Source: Halichondria panicea (Eukaryota > Porifera > Demospongiae > Suberitida > Halichondriidae). From it: a stretch of DNA of 64,000 bases. The notes under the pieces are model-generated. The model saw only the letters and a program-made list of their open reading frames with translations, had not been told where the DNA came from and ran no database searches. Where the stretch lies: positions 4,955,205 through 5,019,204 of the forward strand of contig NC_087378.1 in NCBI RefSeq assembly GCF_963675165.1, in the 5' to 3' direction. Made by a program: the position numbers and the translations under genes. Numbering within the stretch: the stretch's first letter is position 1; every line of letters starts with the position of its first letter. Shown here piece by piece: positions 54,301-63,258 of this stretch.

Positions 54301-57300
54301 TTCTGTGATGACATGAAGGGATTTGTAAGAGATTTCAATTTTGGCATTTCAGAAGTACGTATTGCTGTGAGTTGTCCAGGATCTGGGATAGGTTCCTTCT
54401 TTGCCCAGGTCCTTTTGACAAGGGCTTTGATCAGATACAGTAGTACTCTAGCCTTTCATGTTTCATCTTGTAGAGCTAACTTAGTAAACATCTACATACT
54501 GTTCTGTAGCTTCACACACCGCTTTGCCTCTAGTTCCTGGTAAATACGCTCCAGTACTGTGTCACAGTGTGTGGGAGGACAGATATTGCGGTTTACTCTT
54601 GCCCACGCTCAATTAAATTTGGCTATGTCAGTAGCAGATCACCAGACTTAGCGGGGCAGGCTCTTCTTTTTCTTAGACGGTTCGTTCTTTCTTTGTTCCT
54701 CCAATCCTTACCTGTGTGACTAAGAACAGAAAAAGGAGAGGCTGCGAAGGAGGCTAATGGATCCCAGCTCAATAGCTTGAAATTCACCATCGAACATAGT
54801 GGTTTTTTCACTGCACATAGGCTACTATGGAGAGTCTAGGCATAGATTGAAAAGGAAAGGGATTGGAAACGAACGGGCCTCCCTGTGTACAATGTAAATG
54901 GTTGAAACACTCCGCGTTATATTTCTTGCTTGCGAATATTTTCGTGATTGAACGGTCTGTGTTGTATTTTAACTGTTTCTAGCTCTCCTATCCACTAGCG
55001 ATCACTCAGAAGCTGGGAGGTACTCTAGAGAAGTAAGTTTATACCACTGACAAGCTCTAAGTCCGTTGTCTTTACTCTGTTTCCTATTTTTGTTGAGTTT
55101 AGCTTGAATTACTCTATGTCAACTTTTATTTTTCCCTGCTGTGAAGTCAAAACAACAAAGGACATTGCTTGACTGGGTTATTATGTATCTTAGTGCTACA
55201 TAGAATGGCTTCATGTTATGGATAAGCTGTACTGTTCATAAACGTTTGCAGTATAGTCCTTCAAACTGCTTTAGTATACTTTTACTAGGCACACCACGGG
55301 CCTTGACCTCTCACGACTTCATAGTAAGAGCTATTTCTTCTTGTATTGTTTAGTGATAGTGGCTGCGTGGCTTAGTCAACTTTTTAGAGCTAAATTCTCT
55401 TTACTTTTTAGAAAAATCAACATTAATTAAAAGTGATCAATTTCACCATTTCTATGTACGGCACATTGTATAGCAGTCAAGACAGGTAATGAGCATGCTG
55501 ACTATAAATTTAATCCTTTGTAGTTTTAGCCACACCCTATAACGCGGAGTGTTTCACGCAAACATTTTCGTTTCCAATCCCCTTCCTCTTCAATCTATGG
55601 TCTAGGGGAGTTAACTCAGGTTATTTGCCGTTTTCCAAAACCCTGTATGCCACACATTCCATTGCCATAATTATGTGACTGGTGACGCATGTCCTATGCG
55701 TCTATGGAACCTCCGTGGTTGCGGTTAGCTTATTGCAAAGCTTACCGTAACCAAGGTGGTAACTAAGGTGCATATTCTACCAGTGGGTGTGGTCTATCTA
55801 ACTTTGACTTCGTTGCATATGCGGGAGGCGTGGTTACAAAAAGGCCAGGTCTGAGTGCGTAGCAACAGAATTGTGTGAGCTGGAGCAGTGACAAAAAGAC
55901 GGCTTCAAAACAATGAAAGACGACAGTAGAAACATAGTAGAGGAGCTTAATTGTTGAACGATTCTTGAAGATACTGGAAAGAACAGACAAGTAAAAAAAA
56001 ATCGTAAAGAATCGACTGCAACACTACAAGAAGGATGGTTTGATGGCAGAGTTGAGGCGTAGATTGTAGTTTGGCGGGTAGGCCCTAATAAATTATACTC
56101 GGAATAATTTTAGCATAATATAATTATGTAGATGTCTAAAGGATAAATGGGAATAATAGCAATGTCCATTTTTAGTATAGATCAGTAAGTATGAGTTTCT
56201 ATAGACTTCTAGTCATTTTCTTGGATTTTAATTTGGTGGATTTGCAAAATAATACTTTGTTCTCGAGTTATGCCTATAGCTTACTTGGAATGCTTTTGCA
56301 GCCTTTTTAGAAGAGTGCGTAGCAAAACTTGTTCACTGAGTATTGCTAAGTAGTGCTACTTTACTTAGTAGTTAGCTCGATCTGCACTAGAACGCTAGCT
56401 ATTGGTAGCTGCAAGAGTGAGAAGAGAGCTGCAAGGCTCTGTTGACTGATGTGCAGCCATTAATTTTAGACTTGAACTTTGGCATCGATCATTTTTAATA
56501 ACAATCACGGTCAATCATTACCCACTCTTTGAGTTTCCCTGTGATTCTGCAGCAAAATTAATTAATGCAAAAATTTATGTTCATCATGATAATTATAATG
56601 TGTGTAAATGTGTGTATAAAAGCTATTATGTTATTCAATTTTGGCACCTCTATACGGAGGCCCCCGCACCCGCAGTGCTTTCATTTTTTGAGAATAGTCA
56701 GAGATTAAGCGGATTTGGGTGAAAAAAGGCATAATTTATCAGAGCCTAACAGGTGGTGCTGGACCAAACCGGAATGTGTCAAGCGACTGAATTCAATGCT
56801 TCCTGCTCCCCCCCGCCCATGCCCAAACGGAAAAATCAATACAGCGTTAGAGACAGTGGACATGCATGGAAAGAATTGATATTGACTGAACAAAGAACAA
56901 ACTATTTGCATTTTGTGGTTTTTGTAGTGTCTTGTCACTTTCACTTTCAAACTTTCTGTAGAATAGTGCCTTTTCTGTAGGTTATGTAGGCAAAACGTTC
57001 TAGTAATACGGTACAACTATTACTACACAAAAATGTGCGGGTTAAAATGTGGTTTGTGTAAATGGGTTGGATAACAGCTTCTAATTGCAATATAGGTGTT
57101 CATAGTATATACAATACCTGGATATCTGCTGTGTATTGTGTACATTGTTTGTACTACCTGTGCAGTTGTATGTATTCCCTTCCCTCAGTACCGTATAGCG
57201 GGTAATTTTCGTCGGGGTGAAATATTTGTTATTTTCAGCTGACCTCCACGAAATGTTAAAGTAGGCGTGGCTTACCGGAATGCAGTGCAGGCCATGAGAC

Positions 57301-60300
57301 TGAACGAAATTTTTACTCGCGAAAACTACCTTTTTTCGAGTTGAACAAATTTTTACCCCACAAAAATTACCCGCTATACGGTAGTACAAATCCAATACAC
57401 CCTTGATCTCCACGGTACAACTACATGTATTACTACTGTTTCAGATTACAGGTGTAGTTTATAGTCTAATAATAAATAGCAGGCGCCAATTGCACGTAGA
57501 TCTAACACCCACAACAGCATCCAACTGTGACGTCACAACCGGTAAAAGCTGATTAAATTCTTAGCCTTACATGCAGGTCTATTGCCAAGCACGTATTGTA
57601 ACAAAAGAAAGCTATCTTGGATGATTTCATAATTAATTTTAATTGTGTCATTTTATGTCTGTACGTATGTACACATGCATGTAGCACATACCCTAGCAAG
57701 AGACCAGAGAAGAAATTTTGGAGATGATATAACAAGCGCCATACGACTAGCCAAAAGAAAGGTAGGTTAGTGTGTATGCAGCAGGTACCGGTATACGTAT
57801 CATTAGTATTACTTTGTTTAGAGATGGGCTTGTCTCGAAAAAAAGCACTGTGAAATGCAATCTACAGTTGATGGCCTAATCTCGGATCTCTTATATGAAC
57901 ACCAAAAAAAGTATAAGCCCTTGGCGTTTCAAAGAAAGAATACCTGGTCAAGTTTCTATGACTTTTGTATTAGTTATTGCCCAGCACGAGTGCAACATGC
58001 CATATATTGCACGAGGGCGCCTGCTTGTTGTCCAATGATGTCAAACTCTTCTGATTGGTCAAGTTTTTTCCCTGTAATAAATATATGTGTTTTTATGAAT
58101 TCCATAGTAATTCTTAGGCTTTGTTCCCAAACTAATGGAAAAGGTAGTGGCCTATAAAAGGGACCAAATGAGTTATTAGGTGGTGCGTAAGTCCCAAAGG
58201 TAGATATCTTTCTCAAAATCTACTACTACTATAATATAATCCCAGTGCATTATGCCATATAATCATAGATTATAAGGAATAAATGGATTGGAAACACGAG
58301 TCCACGCACGTGATTTTTCCTTGGCTTTACATTGGAGGGTGGGGCCTATTCCTAAACCATCTGTGTTGCCCCCGCCAAACCCCAGGAAACACTTTTACTT
58401 GTTTGAGGCCTTATGCAGACCTTTCTAAGGTCCCCCAAATTGATTTCCATACCCCAGATGGTGGGTATCATGTGGAAAACACACACAAATTCTCAGTTGT
58501 TGGGAAAGAGCTAAGAGGTACATAGCGTTTTTTTTTCACCGTTTGAGATGGACTGCCATCAGGCTGGGTTTTCTTTCCACGTTGGAGTAGCAGCCTCTAG
58601 TAAAACCGGGGGTAACACTATCATGCCCACTATCACGCCTATTTACGTGTGGGCGGTTGGCTAAATATAGTATATCCTGCTGACTCATCAGTTTTTTGAC
58701 GACTACACAGTATGCATTGCGAGTTCCATGCCCTCTTCTCTTCATACGCCCTTGATAGTAAGAAAAAGATAATTATTGTTGGTGAACATGTAGATCTTTC
58801 TGGTATTCATTGTGCACATCTTCATCAGTCAAATTACTTGCTCTTGAATAGATTATTGAGCTGCTCTCACATTGTCATGAATTGTGCTTTCACTAACTTC
58901 ACATTTAAAATGCAGAACATGATTATTATTAGTATTTAATGCCAGGCCAGGCCATGATATATGTCTGTACAACTTGTCTTGTAGTTCTGGTTGTTGTTAT
59001 ACTGACAGCTTGGATCTTAATTTAGCTAGCTAGCTGATACCTGGTAGGTACGTAGACCTGCGCCCAGCGCTGGCCCATAGGCTGTCTTGCAGCATAGAGA
59101 GTATAGGGTGAGTACATAATATTTGTACTATTTATATCTCAAGATTGCTAAGAAATTGTGATAGTGATACCATTATAAGTGAATGAATAAGCTACAACAT
59201 TATGAAAATAATTATTTCCCCAAAAGTTATTGTAGTGGAAAATCATTTTAGGTGAAAATGGGGGTGATAAAAAAAATGTGTGTAACATCCAAATATCTCT
59301 GGAACTAAAGTACTTCTGGACAAATTTTTGTATCAAAAGATAGAAAATTTATTAACAAAAACAATTATACCTTAGCCGACAAATTTGCTTGAGTTCCATC
59401 GCTAAGCGAAAAGGCACCCTATAATTGAGTAGTAATCAGTTTGTGTGCATATGTAAACTTTACGAAACCATGGTTATATAGACTATTCAGGAATGTTGTG
59501 CCAGAGTTCCCTTACCTTAGCCGACAACGATTGATCTTTTCCATTGCTAAGCGATTGTCCACTATAGAACATTTTTGCTCTTATATAAACCACCACATAC
59601 CCACCACCTTTGGTTTCCATGTAAACAATTTTGGGTATATTTTAGAGTATTCTTCTATCTTCACAATGGTATCAGCAAAATGTCTTAGAAATTTTCCGAT
59701 TACAAGATATTCACATTATTTTATGTACCAACCAGCAAATTTGCGTTTTTTACTCTCTAGGCTGCAAGCACTATAATTATTAAAATCGAAACCACACCCA
59801 TAGATCAATTAAAGGTTGTCAACTGTCGAAGGCTCAACTAGCGAAGCTCAACTGCAGAACACCAAGTTGAGAACACAACTATATACCGAGTGACCTTCAG
59901 GGCCACCGTATTTGTGTGATTTGTCGAGTAATTAATTTTCCTATAGAACCGGTAATTAACTGCACTAGCTGGACTTGCACGCCCACAATCAGTCACACGT
60001 TCAGAATAGTACGATAGGTTCATGTAATCCATGTAATGACTGCTTGCGGGCATGCATGCACGTCTAGTGCGGTTATAATTATGTACCCAAAACCTACAAT
60101 CGTACAGTTTAGGTACTTTGACCAGGAATTCTTTTTGTAGCTTGTAAGCCAAACCATAATCACATAACCCCAGAGCAGAAACTTGGGATTGCCGATAAAT
60201 ATAATTGTCGATGCTCGTTTTATTCATTACCATGCAGATTACTAAGGGAGATCAGGGATAATCCTGCAAATATATCTACAGTGAAAAGCGAGTATGTAAG

Positions 60301-60821
60301 TAAACCGTTCTTCCATTTCGATTCTCTAAATTCACCGTAGGAAATTTTACAAGTTGATATAAAGAATGTTTTCTTGAGGTTTGACGCAGAGCAAGTGAGT
60401 TATATAATACTATACGTTGATATTTTCATGATTAATTTTTATTTTGTAGGGAAGAGAAGTTCCCGACTTTTTCTGTGGGAAAATAAGTTTTGATATAATG
60501 ATGGATCCTGTAGTCACACCTAGTGGAATAACGTATCCTCACACAGTTGTGATGCTGTAATCATCAAATAAAGCAATAAAATAATATTATAGTGTGTATA
60601 CTTAATAATAACAGTTACAACAGGCGAGATATTGAAGACCATTTGCAGGTACTCTAGCGCATGTACACGTGCAACTAATCATGATTTCCTTGCAGAGAGT
60701 TGGAAATTTTGACCCCATCACACGACAAGAACTAAAATGTGAACAGCTGATACCGAATCTAGCATTGAAGGAAGCCATTGATAGTTTTATTTCTAGAAAT
60801 GAGTGGGTAGAGGACTATTGA
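42318..60821 (+). CDS. STUB1: STUB1/CHIP-like TPR and U-box E3 ubiquitin ligase
   Basis: CHIP binds the C-terminal EEVD of Hsp70/Hsp90 through TPRs and ubiquitinates their clients through a U-box; it acts as a cytosolic dimer. Nine coding exons: 42318-42398, 47272-47467, 57685-57761, 57822-57946, 60247-60295, 60341-60394, 60450-60532, 60615-60648, 60696-60821; about 274 residues against 303 in human. TPR part: [57 protein letters not shown]. Linker: [21 protein letters not shown]-box: [56 protein letters not shown], ending NEWVEDY as in animal CHIP. Asn, Lys and Asp equivalents of the carboxylate clamp (human N65, K95, D134) are kept; the first-helix Lys/Asn pair is not obvious. All phases join without stops. 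Introns 1 and 2 (4.9 and 10.2 kb) are full of repeats; four introns are 45-82 bp. Confidence 0.92.
42447..43993. mobile_element. ACCGTACTTATTC-family MITE, interrupted
   Basis: Left end CTGTACTTATTCGATTT (42447), right end AAATCGAATAAGTA (43981-43993). The body (GGCGACACTTTTACGAAGCC ... GGTGTCGCATGTTTAGAGGG) matches 27558-27863. It is split by the 1.2-kb element at 42541-43749. Confidence 0.7.
42541..43749. mobile_element. AGCGAGTCCAAA TIR element (9-bp TSD)
   Basis: Starts AGCGAGTCCAAA, ends TTTGGACTCGCT, flanked by AGTTCTGGT on both sides (42532-42540, 43750-43758). The host MITE sequence is continuous if it is removed. 1,209 bp; no ORF longer than 85 codons and no recognised protein. CATACTATACATTGTAGTAT palindrome at about 43140. 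Confidence 0.8.
43995..44403. mobile_element. MITE with CTGTATTTATTTGATTAAAC ends
   Basis: CTGTATTTATTTGATTAAAC at the left and TTTAATCAAGTAAATACGGT at the right with TA at both sides; subterminal GGGCGTTTAAA.GAGAT on both sides. It directly abuts the previous MITE. Interior CTTAAGTCGTAGGAGTGGTG is shared with 25515-25560. Confidence 0.75.
44405..44600. mobile_element. Truncated ACCGTACTTATTC-family MITE
   Basis: ATCGTACTTATCCAATTTAA (44408), AAAGCCAGAGGTGAAAAATT, GGTGTCGCATATTGGAGGTC and CTGGAATCGTATTTAGGACG match the left and middle of 27558-27863; the right end is lost. Confidence 0.65.
44690..44787 (+). pseudogene. LINE reverse transcriptase fragment, first half
   Basis: Reads FRYLGI-like, then [16 protein letters not shown], the segment following the RT palm in Jockey/CR1-type LINEs. 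It stops at a CATAGAT-family insertion and continues at 45322. Confidence 0.55.
44788..45321. mobile_element. CATAGAT-family TIR element, copy 3 (7-bp TSD)
   Basis: Ends CATAGATAGAGTAGAGAGGG ... CTACTCTATCTATG, target duplication GATTACT (44781-44787, 45322-45328). It interrupts a LINE fragment. 534 bp, inverted relative to the copy at 20152 and very similar to it (shared CACAATAAGTTTCCCGGGCT on opposite strands). Confidence 0.85.
45322..45440 (+). pseudogene. LINE reverse transcriptase fragment, second half
   Basis: [28 protein letters not shown] matches the YKSLVRPHLEYA..VWDP signature of the RT C-terminal region in Jockey/CR1-type LINEs. A MITE end (CTTAAATCGAATAAGTACGG) follows at 45446. 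Confidence 0.7.
45600..46200. other. STUB1 intron 1 stretch, nothing recognised
   Basis: No exon, element end or RNA gene could be identified. A C-run (46101-46110) and AT-rich DNA only. Confidence 0.5.
46221..46722. repeat. R1 repeat, plus-orientation copy, shortened
   Basis: CAAGCTGTGCTGTGCTAATA and TACCTCTCGCCATGTTTTGC occur twice in tandem (46230, 46328, about 100 bp apart), then the 3' block from 46440 with a CA run and the end CTCGTGCGGCTATGCCTTAA GGC. The middle block is deleted. Confidence 0.7.
46723..47271. other. STUB1 intron 1, 3' end
   Basis: AT-rich, with the polypyrimidine tract and acceptor for exon 2 at its end. I see no gene or repeat with clear borders. Confidence 0.5.
47272..47467 (+). 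CDS. STUB1: STUB1-like exon 2 (TPR 2-3)
   Basis: Acceptor TTTTGCTGCAG, 65 codons plus one base, [20 protein letters not shown] to [10 protein letters not shown], donor GTGATT. A diverged duplicate of the exon 3' end and donor region (ATCTGCTTAAAAATAAGTGA) follows at 47503-47528. Confidence 0.92.
47965..48440. repeat. Two repeat fragments: GATCAAAGCAATCC and ACCGTACTTATTC families
   Basis: 47965-48060 (TTGTTGCCCTGTGAGTAGGT, ATCAAAGCAATCCAGTACTC) belongs to the 17940 family. 48195-48440 (GGCGACCCTCCAAGTATGCG, CTCTAAAAATAGCGACAGCT, CTCTAATTGGATGCGACTCT) belongs to the 27558 family, both ends diverged. From 47530 to 47960 nothing is recognised. Confidence 0.6.
48441..48573. mobile_element. Palindromic MITE, TTAGACACTGTTT ends, copy 2
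   Basis: TTAGACACTGTTTTGGAGGT ... GACAAAACAGTGTCTAA with inner GATTTAGAAGCCC / AGGGCTTCTAAATC. 133 bp, the same length as the copy at 18833. Followed by GCAGGTATACTAAGTCCCAT (48666), as at 18600-18650. Confidence 0.75.
48736..49959. mobile_element. CATAGAT-family TIR element, copy 4 (7-bp TSD), long form
   Basis: Ends CATAGATAGTAGAGGAAAGG (GATTGGAAAC) ... GTTTCCAATCCCTCCCCTCT (ACTATCTATG); target duplication ATCTTAT (48729-48735, 49960-49966). At 1,224 bp it is the longest copy, with unrelated AT-rich interior and no ORF above 63 codons. Confidence 0.8.
50033..50890. repeat. R1 repeat, minus-orientation copy, full length
   Basis: From TGCCTCGAGGC through a GT run, CTGTAACTGCTCAACGGTTG, GGATTTTGATTCGTGGATTT, ATGCGCGCTCATTCCCCATG, CCAGATCCTCCTGGCAGAAT, AGGTCCTATATAGTAAGCCA to GCAAAAACATGGCGAGAGGC and CAGCTTGAACACT. 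This is the reference copy that shows the empty sites for three insertions elsewhere in the window. Confidence 0.8.
50891..51638. other. STUB1 intron 2 stretch, nothing recognised
   Basis: No exon or element border identified. A CCTACTTCCTTCAATCCACT stretch and CpG-containing GCATGCGCAAGC (51289) are the only notable strings. Confidence 0.45.
51639..51811. mobile_element. MITE with ACCGTATAGCGGG ends, copy 2
   Basis: GCGTATAGCGAGTATATTTC at the left, TATACCCGCTATACGGTA at the right; inner ATTTCGAGGGTATAAATGTT pairs with ATGTTATACCCTCGAAAT. 173 bp hairpin-like element. Confidence 0.7.
52218..52726. repeat. R1 repeat, minus-orientation copy, partial
   Basis: CCTCATGGCGTAGCCGCACG, a GT run, the CTCGAGTTATTAGTTTGACT block and ATGCGCGCTCATCCCCATGT, ending AGGTCCTGGTAAGCCACAAA. 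The last third is missing. Confidence 0.7.
52930..54535. other. STUB1 intron 2 stretch, no gene supported
   Basis: Contains an A-run of about 22 (53418-53440) followed by AGTAGCAGCAGTAGTAGTAG simple repeats. An exon-like stretch at 53249-53296 (TTGTAG / GTATGT borders) is treated as unsupported. No element ends found. Confidence 0.5.
54535..54762. mobile_element. TAGCCTCC-family TIR element, truncated copy
   Basis: The right end ...AGGCTGCGAAGGAGGCTA (54762) and the subterminal GGAGGAACAAAGAAAG (reverse at 54690), GAGCGTGGGCAAG and GAGCGTATTTACCAGGA blocks match the left third of 41379-42118 in reverse. The other end is missing, so no target duplication can be assigned. Confidence 0.7.
54841..55599. 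mobile_element. CATAGAT-family TIR element, copy 5 (7-bp TSD)
   Basis: Ends CATAGATTGAAAAGGAAAGG (GATTGGAAACG) ... CGTTTCCAATCCCCTTCCTC (TTCAATCTATG); target duplication GTCTAGG (54834-54840, 55600-55606). 759 bp with subterminal repeats CACTCCGCGTTAT / ATAACGCGGAGTG. No ORF. Confidence 0.85.
56190..56470. repeat. R1b repeat, minus-orientation copy
   Basis: TTCTATAGACTTCTAGTCAT, GGTGGATTTGCAAAATAATA, TCTCGAGTTATGCC, TGGAATGCTTTTGCAGCC. The two strings CACCCGCAGTGCTTTCATT (56668) and TCTCCACCGAGG at 2632/19354 form a following shared piece. From 55607 to 56190 and 56700 to 57188 no gene is seen. Confidence 0.6.
57189..57383. mobile_element. MITE with ACCGTATAGCGGG ends, copy 3
   Basis: TACCGTATAGCGGGTAATTT (57189) and AAATTACCCGCTATACGGTA (57364-57383) are a perfect 20-bp TIR with TA termini. 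195 bp; interior GGCGTGGCTTACCGGAATGC recurs at 40585. The closest to a consensus copy in the window. Confidence 0.85.
57685..57946 (+). CDS. STUB1: STUB1-like exons 3 and 4 (linker helices)
   Basis: Exon 3 (57685-57761) gives [26 protein letters not shown] in phase with exon 2. After a 60-bp intron, exon 4 (57822-57946) gives [40 protein letters not shown]. The exon 4 donor is weak (CTG|GTCAAG); it was chosen because it keeps frame with exon 5. Confidence 0.85.
57960..58260. repeat. Interspersed repeat (GATCAAAGCAATCC family), diverged
   Basis: TAGTTATTGCCCAGCACGAG, CCATATATTGCACGAGGGCG, GGCCTATAAAAGGGACCAAA, TGAGTTATTAGG and ATCCCAGTGCATTATGCCAT match 7900-8100 and 17940-18260. It begins just after the STUB1 exon 4 donor, so it may have disturbed the original splice site. 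Confidence 0.55.
58264..58300. mobile_element. Lone CATAGAT-family end
   Basis: CATAGATTATAAGGAATAAA TGGATTGGAAAC followed by CACGTGATTTTT is a left end; no right partner is visible up to 59700. From 58300 to 59788 no gene; CCTTAGCCGACAA...GCTAAGCGA occurs twice (59373, 59515). Confidence 0.5.
59789..59910. repeat. Short form of the CTCAACTAGCGAAG element end
   Basis: AAACCACACCCATAGATCAA, two CTCAACTAGCGAAG units, ACACCAAGTTGAGAACACAA and CCTTCAGGGCCACCGTA, colinear with 1867-2282 but with the array reduced from about 24 units to two. Confidence 0.75.
60247..60821 (+). CDS. STUB1: STUB1-like exons 5-9 (linker end and U-box)
   Basis: Exons 60247-60295, 60341-60394, 60450-60532, 60615-60648, 60696-60821 are separated by introns of 45, 55, 82 and 47 bp. 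For exon 5 the nearer CAG acceptor (60237) would create a stop with exon 4, so AAG at 60246 is preferred. The U-box starts at VPDFFCG and the stop TGA is at 60819-60821. Confidence 0.9.
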
Positions 60822-61164
60822 GGTTATGGAACATTGTATTGAGGTACATTATAATTATCCTGAGAACGAAGAAAGTTTTGTTTGGTCGTCATTATTAATT
60901 AATTTCTGGATTTTAATATTGGAGTTGATTTTAGTTGATTTCAGGAGTTGAGTTGACTCTACGAAAAGTGATTCTGATCTACGAGAGTTGATGCGAAGTT
61001 GCTGCATGTGCATGGCATGGTAAGAATTGATCTCGTGGGAGTTGATCTTTATCTCGTGCACAGAATGGCTCTAAAATACAAATGTAACAGCAAGATCATC
61101 TAAAAATTATCTTCAAACCTACCTCAAGCCTTGCCTATGGCGCTATTATTAGTGCCATAATTCA

Positions 61165-61440
61165 AGGGGGGTATACTTTTTGCATTAGGGGGTATACTTT
61201 TTCATTAGGGGGTATACTTTTTTATTATAGGGGGTATACTTTTTTTATTAGGGGGTATACTTTTCATTATGGCATACTCTTCATTAGGGGGTATACTCTT
61301 TTCATTAGGGGTACACTTTTTCATTAGCGTATACTCTTTTCATTACGGGGTACACTTTTTCATTAGGGTGTACTCTTTTCATTAGGGGGTACACTTTTCT
61401 AGGGTATAAATTTTTTTCATGAGAGCAGTATAGGAGAACA
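61165..61440. repeat. GGGGGTATACTTTTTCATTA minisatellite
   Basis: About 12 degenerate tandem units of 18-22 bp, GGGGGTATACTTTTTCATTA, changing gradually to GGGGTACACTTTTTCATTA and GGGTGTACTCTTTTCATTA. It begins 340 bp after the STUB1 stop. No gene. Confidence 0.85.
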
Positions 61441-61727
61441 TTATTCAGTATACTTTTCACTGGAGCCCTTATTTTATGGGCTCCTGATAAATCGATGACC
61501 ATTTCCAGAAGACATTCGACTTATTGATCGACCTTTGACCTGAACACAGAAGAAATTCAGAGGAGGCTGGAACCACTTGACCTTAGTCAGAATTTTGTTA
61601 TAATGAGATTCATACACAAGGCGTCATCGCATTGGAATGTTTATCATGTGCGTGGGTGGAAAACGTCTGCAATTACTATAGTGGGGGTGGAGCTTCGGTC
61701 ACATGACACTGTACTTAACTTACTGTA

Positions 61728-62846
61728 GCCAGAGGAGGGAGGACACGATTAACCCTCTATAGCTAATTAGCTAATCATCGTGACCTTTTAATTACATTCT
61801 TTGAACGAGTTCATCTTTTCTTTCTTTATAACCTCTACAGATTGGGACACACAGAACAGTATTGTAGTATGAGTGACAGGCAATTCTTGCAGGCACAGAG
61901 CAAACCATACAAATAAAAGGGGTACTAGAAGCTGAGACTGTTAGTGTCATTTATGTTCTTCATGTTGGAGACACTCTAAACTAAACAATTCCATGTTGCA
62001 GCTTTATCACAGAGACAGGAGTGCTTCTCACAGGGATCTTGGAGACAGGAGTGTTCCTCATAATTATATAGGGATCCTAAAAACAATATTATGTGCAATT
62101 ACTATGTAAATACTTTTCGATGTATATAAAAATTATGTGACGTTGGCTAATTTTTGATTCTGGACGTGCCTTAATACCCCTGAGTACGGCGGATGTTTTA
62201 ATATACCTGATGATTTTATAATTTAGTTTTACAAGGTTAATTGGTCACATGATGGTCACATGATCTTTATTTCATTTAAGGATGCTTAAATTATTATGAC
62301 AAAACAATATTATGTGCAATTACTATGTAAATACTTTTCGATGTATGTGACGTTGGCTAATTTTTGATTCTGGACGTGCCTTAATACCCCTGAGTACGGC
62401 CGATGTTTTAATATACCTGATGATAGACCTTGATTAGTGCTCTCTAGTGGTGGTCACTAAATAGGATTTCTTCAAACTTCTCTTTCAGACTACTTCAAGT
62501 CTAGTTTTAGTGTCTGTAAGTTTTAAAACGTTATTCTACAGGGGGGGGTCAATTTTTATTTCGCCAATTAATTTTTGTTCAAAAGCAGAGATACGATCAA
62601 AAGTCAGCTCTTGTACTAGCCTCGATATCGTGAGCGGCTTGTTCTCGAGGTCAACGCACAACTGGCTTTGACCATGCATAGATATAAGAAGGAATTGAAT
62701 TGAATCTCCCTTCTTATATCTATGCTTTGACCCAGAGGAGGAGGACACGACTAACCTTAGCTCTAATTAGCTAATTATCACGACCTTTTAATTACATTCT
62801 TTGAACGATTCATCTTTTCTTTCTTTATAACCTCTACATATTGGGA
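61728..62846. repeat. Pair of ~115-bp direct repeats 1 kb apart
   Basis: 61728-61858 (GAGGACACGATTAACC, TTTTAATTACATTCTTTGAA, ATAACCTCTACAGATTGGGA) recurs at 62734-62848. Between them a second repeat of about 125 bp (GTGCAATTACTATGTAAATA, GACGTTGGCTAATTTTTGAT, CCCCTGAGTACGGC) occurs at 62093-62215 and 62313-62430. No coding sequence. Perhaps a decayed element with short direct ends. Confidence 0.6.
62677..62726. repeat. Perfect small hairpin
   Basis: GCATAGATATAAGAAGG and CCTTCTTATATCTATGC flank a 16-bp loop. A partial 70-codon frame overlapping it on the minus strand is not supported by anything else. Confidence 0.7.
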
Positions 62847-62849
62847 CAC

Positions 62850-62890
62850 ACCATAGATACACGAAAGAAAGGGATAGGCAACGCCCAGCA
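62850..62890. mobile_element. Lone CATAGAT-family end
   Basis: CATAGATACACGAAAGAAAG GGATAGGCAACG matches the TIR; no partner is seen up to 64000. It abuts the second 115-bp direct repeat. Confidence 0.5.
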
Positions 62891-63258
62891 CTTCCGTTGG
62901 ATGAGTGTGTGCACTCAAAATGTCAGTGAAGATATTAATAGTTTGTAGTATTACAGCAAACTGTGCATGCTCTTGAGGAGACACCATGCAGATACACTTA
63001 GACATAGGCTATTAATCTTTTAGAGCTACTATATGCAAAGTGATGAGAAAGTGAGCTCCACAGGGGGTGTCAGTACACTCTACAAACCATAATTTTATAG
63101 CAGTCAACAACTGAGTAAAAACAACTGATAAAAAATACTAATTCAGAGAGCTATAATTTTATATAGACAAGAAGTTTACATGCTATATTCAGTATAAAAA
63201 CAATTAAGTAATAAATCCTGTGTAAACTACTCCCAAAAAACTTAGTGTTCAACGACAG

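Noticed and set aside
62536-62748. 70-codon minus frame MSSSSGSKHRYKKGD...
   Set aside because: Its first third is the arm of a perfect hairpin, and no partner exons were seen.
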